Positions 14,355 to 21,540 of a stretch of DNA of 23,003 nt are shown piece after piece. Position 1 is the first letter of the stretch, and every line of letters starts with the position of its first letter. The stretch spans positions 43,216 through 66,218 of the forward strand of contig DHWM01000059.1 in NCBI GenBank assembly GCA_002413185.1, given 5' to 3'. The notes beneath the pieces were generated by a model. That model was not told the origin of the DNA. It did not search any database and saw only the letters and a list, made by a program, of their open reading frames with translations. The DNA comes from Actinobacteria bacterium UBA5182 (lineage in GTDB: Bacteria > Actinomycetota > UBA4738). The position numbers and the translations under genes are program-made.

Positions 14355-16025
14355 ATGGCGAGCGTTTCAGCAGCTGCCAGCCTCCTACTAGCCGCCACAT
14401 CTCTCCGCCGCCCCGAGCGCCTGATGCGACCCGAACTCCTGCTGTGGCTGGGAATCATCGCCCTAGTGGAGGTCTTGCCTGTACCCGTCTCTCAAACCTT
14501 GCAGCTGACCCTTGGCTTCCCGCTTCTGCTAGCAATATCGATCATTTATACACCATGGGTCGCAGCAACCGTCGCCTTTCTCGCGTCGTTCGATCTGAGG
14601 GAGATCAAGGCACAAATTTCCCCGCTAAAGGCACTTTTCAATCGCTCCCAGATCGCATTCTCAACTCTGGGTGGAAGTGCCGTCTTTCATGCCCTCGCCT
14701 CGCGTCATTCGCCCTTGCTCGTTGTTCTCGTGGTGGCTCTCCTCGCCACCTCGGCTAACTACTTGATCAACGCGACCCTCGTGGCGACAGCGATGAGGCT
14801 CCTTTACGCTCCGAGGCTCAAGCAAGTCCTAAGTCAACTACGTCTAGGGGCACTCTCAGAATTTCTGATTAACTATCTTGTCCTGGGTTTCGTCGGAGTT
14901 ATCGTCGCGCGGTTGTACCTTCAGTCTCATTTGGGTTTCTGGTCCGTGGCCACCTTTATTCTCCCACTGATCTTCGCTCGTCAGATGTTCTTCCGTAACT
15001 TATCGCTCGAAGAGGCCAGCAAGGAGATCAAGGATCGCGAGCGAGTTCTTCGTGCACTGTCCAACCGCATGGCCGAAGAGCGGCAAGACGAGCGGATGCA
15101 GATCGCCGGCTACCTCCACGACGACCTCGCGCAGCAGCTCTTCCGGCTCACGCTTCAAGCGGAGATGGCGAAGAAGCGGCTGGCCCAAGGCGATGTCACG
15201 GGCGTGGGCAAGGATCTCGACGGGATCATCGACACCAAGCAGCAAACGTCCGACATGGTCCGAGCCCTCATCCGAGACCTGCACCGGTCGCCGATCGGCC
15301 GCCGGGGCTTGGCCGAGGCCATTGAGAGCTTCGCCGAGGACATGAGTCGCGGCGGTCCCACCTCGATCACGGCCGACGTCGTCGAGGTCTCTCTGCCGCC
15401 CCCGATCCAGCTCCTCATCTACCAGATCGCGCGAGAGGCCGCCATGAACGCCTTGAAGCACGCCCATGCCGATCACATCTGGATCGCGCTCCATGAAACC
15501 GAAGACGGCGTGGAACTCCAGATCCGCGACGACGGCACAGGATTCGACATCACCGCGGCGCCTCCCGAGGGGCACTTCGGATCGGTCATGATGCGCGAGC
15601 GGGCTCAGGTGACGGGGGGCACCTTCCACGTGAAGAGCGAAATCGGCTGGGGAACGACCATCACCGCGAGCTTCCCGCGGGTATGGGTCGAAGAGGGCAC
15701 CCTCCTTGAGGCCGGAGCCGTCTCGGCGGACCGCTCCGAACCGTCACCAAAGGCGAACCTTCAACCGCCTACCGGTTCGACCACCGCGTCGCCACCCGCC
15801 GGCGTCAGCCAGCGCGTCGTGGGGAGACGACCGCCTACGGGGAAGGGCTCCCGGCATCGGTGGCCCCAGGAGGACCTTGTGGAGGCGGCTCAAGGCGAGG
15901 GGGAGATGGGCCCTCCGAATGACTCTGCCGAAGGGGGCGACGAGGAGCAAGCTGCGCAGGATCCGACGTCGCATTCTCGATGGAAGAAGCGGGGCCAGCG
16001 GCCTCGTCCAGCGATCTCCGTGTAG
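14355..16025 (+). CDS. Membrane histidine kinase, NarL/HisKA_3 type (second of two)
   Basis: A 556-residue sensor kinase. Residues about 1-210 form a multi-helix membrane domain; DLREIKAQISPLKALFNRSQ matches the core motif of the kinase at 12541, so the sensor halves are homologous. The kinase part has His255 in GYLHDD (phospho-acceptor), RDLHRSPIGRRGL, the N-box REAAMNALKHAHA, DDGTGFD and GHFGSVMMRERA, ending with GTTITASFPR. A Pro/Gly/Glu-rich tail of about 110 residues follows, with no recognisable domain; its last 191 bp overlap the convergent DUF5317 gene. I start at ATG 14355, with AGGAAG 7 nt upstream; GTG 14322 in frame has no Shine-Dalgarno. Composition changes inside the gene near 15.0 kb: the membrane half is AT-richer, the kinase half very GC-rich. 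No response regulator is adjacent. Confidence 0.87.
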   Translation: MASVSAAASLLLAATSLRRPERLMRPELLLWLGIIALVEVLPVPVSQTLQLTLGFPLLLAISIIYTPWVAATVAFLASFDLREIKAQISPLKALFNRSQIAFSTLGGSAVFHALASRHSPLLVVLVVALLATSANYLINATLVATAMRLLYAPRLKQVLSQLRLGALSEFLINYLVLGFVGVIVARLYLQSHLGFWSVATFILPLIFARQMFFRNLSLEEASKEIKDRERVLRALSNRMAEERQDERMQIAGYLHDDLAQQLFRLTLQAEMAKKRLAQGDVTGVGKDLDGIIDTKQQTSDMVRALIRDLHRSPIGRRGLAEAIESFAEDMSRGGPTSITADVVEVSLPPPIQLLIYQIAREAAMNALKHAHADHIWIALHETEDGVELQIRDDGTGFDITAAPPEGHFGSVMMRERAQVTGGTFHVKSEIGWGTTITASFPRVWVEEGTLLEAGAVSADRSEPSPKANLQPPTGSTTASPPAGVSQRVVGRRPPTGKGSRHRWPQEDLVEAAQGEGEMGPPNDSAEGGDEEQAAQDPTSHSRWKKRGQRPRPAISV

Positions 16026-16587
16026 CCGAACCGGTCGTTCGCGCCCTGCCCAGTGTTGCTCCCGCCAGCACCCAGGCCGTCCCGATCATGGCCATGACGT
16101 CGCCGGGGCTGAACACGTTTCCGACCGGGCCTCCCACCGGGACCACATCGCTCAAGAACGTCAGATCGTCGTCGGGGCGCTCCAGGTGGTGCTTGGCCCC
16201 TCCATGGGACTCGAGCTCGGGAAGCGTCGAGGCATATCTCGGGCCGTAAGCGACGCGGAGGGCATGTTCGTTCACCGGCATCCCGCCGTTGATGGAGATG
16301 ACCAGGACGTTCAACAGGAATCCCACCGCGAGGAGCGGGAACCCCGGCTTGCGGAAGTTCAGGGCGATGAACGTCAACAGGACGGCGTAGGAGGCGAGCA
16401 AGAGGCCGGCCCCCAACCAGTGGTTAGGGTGACGGCTCGACGAAGGCACCGGGACGAGCTGGAGCCCCAGACCGAACAGGGCGAGCGGCCACCACCGGAA
16501 ATTCGCCTCGGCCAGGTTCTCCAGGGAGCCTCCGAGCAGTAGTCCCAGGCCGACGCCGACGACGAGGGCCGCCAGGATGAGCAGCAT
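15835..16587 (-). CDS. DUF5317 family membrane protein
   Basis: A 250-residue integral membrane protein. About five hydrophobic segments can be seen: near residues 1-18, 30-46, 58-76, 82-98 and 150-170. The family signature is LNVLVISINGGMPVNEHAL, followed by a KHHLE ... LTFLSDVVPVGGPVGNVFSPGD segment. DUF5317 proteins are common in actinobacteria and related phyla and have no known function. The start is ATG 16587; TTG 16596 is also open. TAGGCT ends 8 nt before that ATG, so the message may be leaderless. The last 75 or so residues are a Pro/Ser/Arg-rich tail without family similarity that I can see, and it is encoded opposite the tail of the second kinase. One or both tails may be read-through of a lost stop. 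Confidence 0.82.
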   Translation of the reverse strand: MLLILAALVVGVGLGLLLGGSLENLAEANFRWWPLALFGLGLQLVPVPSSSRHPNHWLGAGLLLASYAVLLTFIALNFRKPGFPLLAVGFLLNVLVISINGGMPVNEHALRVAYGPRYASTLPELESHGGAKHHLERPDDDLTFLSDVVPVGGPVGNVFSPGDVMAMIGTAWVLAGATLGRARTTGSATRRSLDEAAGPASSIENATSDPAQLAPRRPLRQSHSEGPSPPRLEPPPQGPPGATDAGSPSP

Positions 16588-16712
16588 GGCCGACAAGCCT
16601 ACGCGGGTCGAGCTCGCGTGCCGCGTGCCCCACGCAAGGCGGAAGTCCCGTCGCTGGTACTAACGTAGAAGCGCACGTCCATTGGGTTCGATTTCGAAGA
16701 GGGAGAACGGCC

Positions 16713-18653
16713 ATGCCGCAGAACATCGTCCACAAGGTCCTCGGCGAACACCTCGTGAGCGGCACGCTGCGGGCCGGAGAGCCCATCACGTACCGCATCG
16801 ACCAGGTGCTGTTGCAGGACGCCACCGGCACCATGGCGTGGATGGAGTTCGAACAGCTCGGGGTCGACCGGGTCGACGTCCCGCTGGTCGTGCAGTACGT
16901 CGACCACAACATGATCCAGCTCGACTACAAGAATCCCGAGGACCACTTCTTTCTTCAAGGCATGTCGGCGAAGTATGGCGCGGTGTTCTCGCGGCCGGGA
17001 AACGGGATCTGTCACTACGTGCATCTGGAGCGTTTCGCCAAGCCGTACGCCACGCTGGTCGGCTCGGACTCGCACACCACCACGGCGGGCGCCTTGGGAT
17101 CGTTCGCCCTGGGCATCGGGGGGATGGATGCGGCTGTGGCGATGGCCGGGTTGCCCTTCGAGCTGCAGTGCCCCTCAGTGGTTCGGGTGGTCCTGGAGAA
17201 CCAGCTGCCCGACTGGGTGAGCGCGAAGGACATCATCTTGGAGATGCTCCGCAGGATCACCGTGAAGGGCGGGATCGACAAGGCGTACGCGTTCGATGGA
17301 CCCGGAGTGGCGACGCTCGGCGCCACCGAGCGCGCCACCATCTGCAACATGATCCTCGAGCTCGGAGCGACCGCCGGCGTGTTTCCCGGCGACGAACGCT
17401 GTCGGGAGTTCCTGAAGATCCAGGAACGTGGCGATGACTTCCGGGAGCTTCTCCCCGACCCGGGCTGTGGCTATGACGAGGAGATGGTGATCGACCTCGC
17501 CACGCTGGAGCCCTTGATCGCGCTTCCGTCGAACCCCGACAAGGTGGTTCCTGTTCGCCAAGTGGCGGGAACGAAGGTGGCGCAGGTGTGCGTGGGCTCG
17601 AGCGTGAATTCGAGCTACGCCGACCTGGCCATCCCGGCGCTGATCGTCAAGGGCGCCGGGGTCCATCCCGATCTGGATATGACGGTCTCGCCGGGCTCTC
17701 GGCAGGTGCTTGGAGCGGTAGCGAAGACTGGGGTCCTGGTGGACTACATCGTGGCCGGAGCGCGGATCCTGGAGCCGGCGTGCGGGCCCTGTGTCGGGAT
17801 GGGACAGGCGCCACCGGAGGGCCAGCCGAGCGTTCGGACCATGAATCGAAACTTCCCGGGGCGAAGCGGGACGGACCGCGACGAGGTATTTCTGGCCTCG
17901 CCCGCCGTCGCGGGCGCCACGGCGTTGCGGGGGGTGATCACCGACCCCAGAGATTTGGGGATCGATCCGCCCAAGATCGATCCGCCGAAGCCCGACATCG
18001 ACGACGTCATGCTCATCTTCCCCCCGCCGGCCGAGGAGGCCGCGCACGTCCGGGTATTCCGGGGACGCAACATCCAACCCCCGCCGATGCCGCCCGAGCT
18101 CCCCGATGCGCTGGATGGCAGGGTCCTTATCGTGCTCGGCGACAACATCTCGACAGGATCGATGTCGCCGGACGGCGTGTTGGTGATGCAGGAGCGTTCG
18201 AACATCGCCGCCATCGCCGAGTACTGCTTCCGGAAGGAGGATCCCCAGTTCGTCTCGCGGGCGAAGGAGTTCGGGGGCGGGTTCATCGTGGCGGGCGACA
18301 ACTACGGCCAGGGATCCTCGCGTGAGCACGCCGCACTGGCCCCGCTTCAGCTCGGCGTGAAGGCGGTCTTCGCGAAGGCGTTCCACCGCATCCACCGTCG
18401 GAACCTCATCAACAACGGCATCGTGCCAGTCCTGATCGACGACACCATCCACGAGAAGGCGCACATCGGACAGCAGTGGTCCCTCCCGAGGGTGCGCACG
18501 GAGATCAAATCAGGGTCGACCGAGATCACGATCGAGGTCGACGGTCAGGAGATGAAGGGCAAGGCGACGTTCTCCACCCACGAGCGCGAGCAACTCGTGG
18601 CGGGAGGACTCCTGAGGTACTTGAAGCGCTCGCGCTCGCCGATCAGAACGTGA
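16713..18653 (+). CDS. acn: Aconitate hydratase, short Aquifex-like type
   Basis: A 646-residue single-chain aconitase (citrate to isocitrate via cis-aconitate, TCA cycle, cytoplasm), shorter than AcnA (about 900) and close to the Aquifex-type group. Active-site residues seen: Asp64-His65 (VDHN), Asp119-Ser120-His121 (SDSHTTTAG), Arg379 and Arg384 (NRNFPGRSG), and Ser535-Ser536-Arg537 (GSSREHA) in the swivel domain. Two cluster ligands are clear, Cys357 and Cys360 (CGPC). The third ligand is expected in a GSCTNS-type motif, but here it reads CVGSSVNSS, with Ser297 in place of Cys and a Cys (293) four residues earlier. A homoaconitase-like role is possible but less likely. GAGGGAG about 7 nt upstream supports the start. 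The gene is monocistronic, with a terminator 34 bp downstream and DUF5317 divergent upstream. Confidence 0.9.
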   Translation: MPQNIVHKVLGEHLVSGTLRAGEPITYRIDQVLLQDATGTMAWMEFEQLGVDRVDVPLVVQYVDHNMIQLDYKNPEDHFFLQGMSAKYGAVFSRPGNGICHYVHLERFAKPYATLVGSDSHTTTAGALGSFALGIGGMDAAVAMAGLPFELQCPSVVRVVLENQLPDWVSAKDIILEMLRRITVKGGIDKAYAFDGPGVATLGATERATICNMILELGATAGVFPGDERCREFLKIQERGDDFRELLPDPGCGYDEEMVIDLATLEPLIALPSNPDKVVPVRQVAGTKVAQVCVGSSVNSSYADLAIPALIVKGAGVHPDLDMTVSPGSRQVLGAVAKTGVLVDYIVAGARILEPACGPCVGMGQAPPEGQPSVRTMNRNFPGRSGTDRDEVFLASPAVAGATALRGVITDPRDLGIDPPKIDPPKPDIDDVMLIFPPPAEEAAHVRVFRGRNIQPPPMPPELPDALDGRVLIVLGDNISTGSMSPDGVLVMQERSNIAAIAEYCFRKEDPQFVSRAKEFGGGFIVAGDNYGQGSSREHAALAPLQLGVKAVFAKAFHRIHRRNLINNGIVPVLIDDTIHEKAHIGQQWSLPRVRTEIKSGSTEITIEVDGQEMKGKATFSTHEREQLVAGGLLRYLKRSRSPIRT

Positions 18654-18686
18654 CGTCAAAGACCGGACGCGGCGACTGCTGCCCGG

Positions 18687-18722
18687 AGGAGCGGGGCCCT
18701 GGCGAGGGCCCCGCTCCTTTCG
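18687..18722 (+). terminator. Strong intrinsic terminator after aconitase
   Basis: A perfect 14-bp stem, AGGAGCGGGGCCCT (18687-18700) and AGGGCCCCGCTCCT (18705-18718), with a GGCG loop, followed by TT and then CGT. It lies between two convergent genes. The T tail is on the plus-strand side, so it mainly serves acn, but the stem could also slow minus-strand transcription. Confidence 0.88.
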
Positions 18723-18743
18723 TCACCGGACTCGGGGCTGCTC

Positions 18744-20351
18744 CTACGGGTTGGAGTCGGCGAACGGCTGCGGAGCACCGACCCGGCCGTCGGCCCACAG
18801 GTAGTACGTCGTGGTGCCCGTCGAGGTGTTGTCCGTGTAGTCCCCGAAGTTGGGGATGATGATCGAGTTCGTGTTCGTCCAGTCCGTCGGCCCCGTGGTG
18901 ATCTGGAAGTCCGTGGCGGGCGTCTTCGCGTCGGAGCGGCATTCACCGAAGTAGTCGGTCAGTGCCGACGTCGAGCCGTAGTTCCGGCGGTCGTACCACG
19001 AGGTGCAGATCGAGCCGTCGCTTCGGATGCTCAGCCCGGGTAGGAAATGCAAGGCGTAGCTGCTGTCGTCGTTGATCTTGGCGATGGAGGCCGTGGAGTT
19101 GTGGATGAGCCCGGGTGGGAGGCTCTTCAGGAAGATGTCGCCGAGGAAGTGCTGGCTCGCATCGTTCCAGACCACATCCAGCTTGTCGGCCGCCGTGTTC
19201 CAGACTACCCGCGGGAAGTCGTTCCCCAGACCCCGGTTGTAGCCGGGGATGACGGCGAAGCTCAGAGAGCGGACCCCACCACTCGAAGTTGCGTTGGTCT
19301 GGTTGATGGTGAGGACCACGTGCTTGGACACCGTGCTCGAGCCCGATGGAACTTCTGCTGCCAAGAGATAGACGTGTGGATCGCCGTTGAACAGGCCGCT
19401 GATCCAGTTCTTCTCCCAGGCCAGGTAGATATCTCCGCCTGGAGCAACGGCCGGGTACGCACCCTCCTGATAGATACTGTTGCTGGAGGATCCTCTCTCC
19501 GGACTCACAACGATGGGCGCCGACCAATCACTGCGTGAGAGCTTGGTCGGATTGGCCGGGACGGTGGCCCGGACCAGCTCGATCTGCCCATTGCCGAAAT
19601 TCGTGGGCGGAGCGTACTTGAAGTCCGTATAGGACATGGCCAGGGTCCGGCTCACCGGGTCGTAGGCCAGAAAGTCCTTGTCCGGGAAGAACGAACTGGC
19701 GTCGCACGGCGACCCTCCGTCGACCGCCACCAGGGGATTCCCGAAGGTGACCGTTCCTCCCGAATCGATCGTGATGACCTCGACTGCCATCGTGATCCGG
19801 GACGCACAGAAGTCGGTCGCATTGTTCGAAGGGAGCCAGAAACTACTGGCGATGAAGTGGTCGTGGTCGATGGTCACCACGCTCGGGTCACCGAACCACT
19901 GTTGGTTCGGGTCCGGGTTGTGGAGGCCACCGTAGTCGGTGAAGCTCGCACCGCCGTCGTTGGAGATGCCCACGCCGGTGGCTTGCGCCTCTGGCAGAGT
20001 GCTGTCCTTGAAGAAGAACCCGTTGGCGTCGTTCCACGTGGCCACGATGTTGTCACCGTCCGCTGCGACGGCCGTCTCCGACTGGCCGCCGGCCACGTCC
20101 TCGTTCGGGTTTGCCGCGTCGACGTTCGTTCCGAAGCTTGGCCCGGACGGCAGAAAGGTCGCCGACCGCTGAGACCCTTGAGGCCCCAGGAACCACATCG
20201 AGGCGCCGGTGGACAACGTGCGTGAATCCTTGATCCTGATTTCGCCCCTCTGTACCGCATAGCCGGTACCGCCGGCCGATGACCGAGCGGCCGGAAACGT
20301 GACCAACCCGGCCACCAAGAGCGCGGGCACAACGATGCCGAGCCTTCTCAT
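18744..20351 (-). CDS. Secreted sialidase-like (Asp-box) protein, relative of the one at 2025
   Basis: A 535-residue exported protein. Residues 1-26 are a Sec signal peptide: MRR, a hydrophobic core, and SSA|GG as a likely cleavage site. The body looks like a beta-propeller of the sialidase/exo-alpha-sialidase superfamily. A clear Asp box is SNDGGASF (130-137), preceded by GQSETAVAADGDNIVATWND. The 2025-3950 protein has the matching order NETAIAVNPND, VASFNDY and SDGGHNW, so the two are related. Later blades include IYLAWEKNW, LDVVWNDAS and a C-terminal ICTSWYDRRN segment. No enzymatic residues can be assigned and the substrate is unknown. I start at ATG 20351 because the signal peptide begins there; the frame is open to 20552, but that part has no signal or coding character. 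The gene has its own promoter and is divergent from cphB. Confidence 0.8.
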   Translation of the reverse strand: MRRLGIVVPALLVAGLVTFPAARSSAGGTGYAVQRGEIRIKDSRTLSTGASMWFLGPQGSQRSATFLPSGPSFGTNVDAANPNEDVAGGQSETAVAADGDNIVATWNDANGFFFKDSTLPEAQATGVGISNDGGASFTDYGGLHNPDPNQQWFGDPSVVTIDHDHFIASSFWLPSNNATDFCASRITMAVEVITIDSGGTVTFGNPLVAVDGGSPCDASSFFPDKDFLAYDPVSRTLAMSYTDFKYAPPTNFGNGQIELVRATVPANPTKLSRSDWSAPIVVSPERGSSSNSIYQEGAYPAVAPGGDIYLAWEKNWISGLFNGDPHVYLLAAEVPSGSSTVSKHVVLTINQTNATSSGGVRSLSFAVIPGYNRGLGNDFPRVVWNTAADKLDVVWNDASQHFLGDIFLKSLPPGLIHNSTASIAKINDDSSYALHFLPGLSIRSDGSICTSWYDRRNYGSTSALTDYFGECRSDAKTPATDFQITTGPTDWTNTNSIIIPNFGDYTDNTSTGTTTYYLWADGRVGAPQPFADSNP

Positions 20352-20377
20352 GGACCCCCCCTTTCGCCAACGGTCTG

Positions 20378-20394
20378 GCAGCCGAAATGGCTGC
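20378..20394. repeat. Small hairpin in the leader of the secreted protein gene
   Basis: GCAGCC (20378-20383), a 5-nt loop GAAAT and GGCTGC (20389-20394) form a perfect 6-bp dyad. It lies between the proposed minus-strand transcript start (about 20413) and the ATG at 20351, so it would be in the 5' leader. Its role is unknown. Confidence 0.3.
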
Positions 20395-20419
20395 GGAGGA
20401 GGACGGTCGACGTGTTCGG

Positions 20420-20449
20420 ATTCTGTGCGCCCAGGCTCGGCCTCGTCAA
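20420..20449 (-). promoter_or_regulatory. Candidate promoter of the minus-strand secreted protein gene
   Basis: On the minus strand TTGACG (20449-20444), an 18-bp spacer and CAGAAT (20425-20420) match consensus at five and four positions. Transcription would start near 20413, about 62 nt before ATG 20351. Confidence 0.55.
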
Positions 20450-20501
20450 TGGGGGTGCGACCTGCGCCGATGCGCCGGAGTGGCAAGACGAAGGGGACCT
20501 T

Positions 20502-20523
20502 CCCGGCCGATCGACCGGCCGGG
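20502..20523. promoter_or_regulatory. Inverted repeat upstream of cphB (possible operator)
   Basis: CCCGGCC (20502-20508), an 8-nt centre and GGCCGGG (20517-20523) form a perfect 7-bp dyad. It ends 14 bp before the proposed -10 of cphB and covers its -35 region, a typical place for a regulator site. The high GC content makes chance dyads fairly common. Confidence 0.3.
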
Positions 20524-20537
20524 GGCACGACACGGGC

Positions 20538-20543
20538 TACACT
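20538..20543 (+). promoter_or_regulatory. Candidate -10 box for leaderless cphB-cphA transcription
   Basis: TACACT ends 7 nt before ATG 20551, so transcription would begin at or beside the start codon. No Shine-Dalgarno precedes this ATG, which fits a leaderless message. There is no convincing -35 box. Confidence 0.4.
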
Positions 20544-20550
20544 GGCCCGC

Positions 20551-21540
20551 ATGCGAGACTCTTCGTCTTCCTCGGCGCGGACTCCTCATCAGTCGAGCGT
20601 GCCTGGTCCGGTGATGATCATCGGGGGCGCGGAGGACAAGCTCCGCGACCGGGTCATCCTCTCGAGGTTCGTGCACCTGGCCGGAGGCGCGGAGGCGAAC
20701 GTCGTCGTCATCAGCACGGCCTCCAGCCTGGGGGAGGAGGCCACCAGCCTGTACCGCGAGCTGTTCGTTCAGCTCGGCGCGGCCCACGTGTCGGGCCTCC
20801 GACCGCTCAGCCGGGACGAGGCCTTCGACGCCAAAGCCGCCAAGGTCGTGGACGGCTGCACCGGGATCTTCCTCACCGGGGGCAATCAGCTCCGGCTGTC
20901 CTCGGTGGTCGGAGGAACGAAGCTGGGCATGGCCATCCGGGCGGCCCGCGACCGGGGGGCGGTGATCGCTGGGACCTCGGCAGGAGCGAGCGCGGTGAGC
21001 ACGCACATGATGGCGTTCGGGGCCTCAGGGGCAACCCCGAAGCACCGTATGGCGCACGTCTCGGCGGGCCTGGGACTCCTCCGCGACGTTGTGGTGGACC
21101 AGCACTTCGAGCAGCGAACGCGGCTGGGAAGGCTTTTGGCCGTGGTGGCCCAGTCCCCCGGCCTGGTGGGGATCGGCCTGGACGAAGATACGGCGGCGAT
21201 CATCGACGCGGAGGAGACGCTGGAGGTCATCGGGCGAGGCGCCGTGACCATCGTCGACGGCTCGCAGATCCAGACGGACGCCTTTCACACCAAGGGCCAC
21301 CGGCCGATGATGGTGTCGGGGGCGATCCTGCATTCGCTCCCCGCCGGGTACCGGTTCGACCTGAAGACGCGGAGCCTCCTCGAGCCGGTGGCCGACCTCA
21401 GTCCGCGCAGCATGCGTGTGCCGCGATCGACGAAGGAGACCATGCGGCGGCTGACCCGGCGGATCGCCGCGGAGGGGGCGAACAGCTTATCGGTCGAGCG
21501 CAAGCTCCCCCGCCGGCAGGAGCGGGAGGCTTCGGAGTGA
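20551..21540 (+). CDS. cphB: Cyanophycinase (cyanophycin-degrading serine exopeptidase)
   Basis: A 329-residue S51-family peptidase that releases beta-Asp-Arg dipeptides from cyanophycin in the cytoplasm. It shows GPVMIIGGAEDKL (19-31), FLTGGNQLRL (107-116), the nucleophile elbow GTSAGAS with Ser143 (141-147), and DQHFEQRTRLGRL (183-195), all conserved in cyanophycinases. The C-terminal extension after about residue 285 is basic and variable. The start is ATG 20551; it has no Shine-Dalgarno but has TACACT 7 nt upstream. ATG 20614 at MIIGGAED is an alternative that would drop a Ser-rich N-terminus. The stop overlaps the cphA start by 4 bp (GTGA), so synthesis and degradation enzymes are translationally coupled, the usual cphB-cphA order. 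The intracellular peptidase type is expected, as no signal peptide is present. Confidence 0.94.
   Translation: MRDSSSSSARTPHQSSVPGPVMIIGGAEDKLRDRVILSRFVHLAGGAEANVVVISTASSLGEEATSLYRELFVQLGAAHVSGLRPLSRDEAFDAKAAKVVDGCTGIFLTGGNQLRLSSVVGGTKLGMAIRAARDRGAVIAGTSAGASAVSTHMMAFGASGATPKHRMAHVSAGLGLLRDVVVDQHFEQRTRLGRLLAVVAQSPGLVGIGLDEDTAAIIDAEETLEVIGRGAVTIVDGSQIQTDAFHTKGHRPMMVSGAILHSLPAGYRFDLKTRSLLEPVADLSPRSMRVPRSTKETMRRLTRRIAAEGANSLSVERKLPRRQEREASE

Noticed and set aside
17175..18464. 429-codon minus-strand frame opposite aconitase
   Set aside because: It lies wholly inside a gene with intact catalytic motifs and has no recognisable content.
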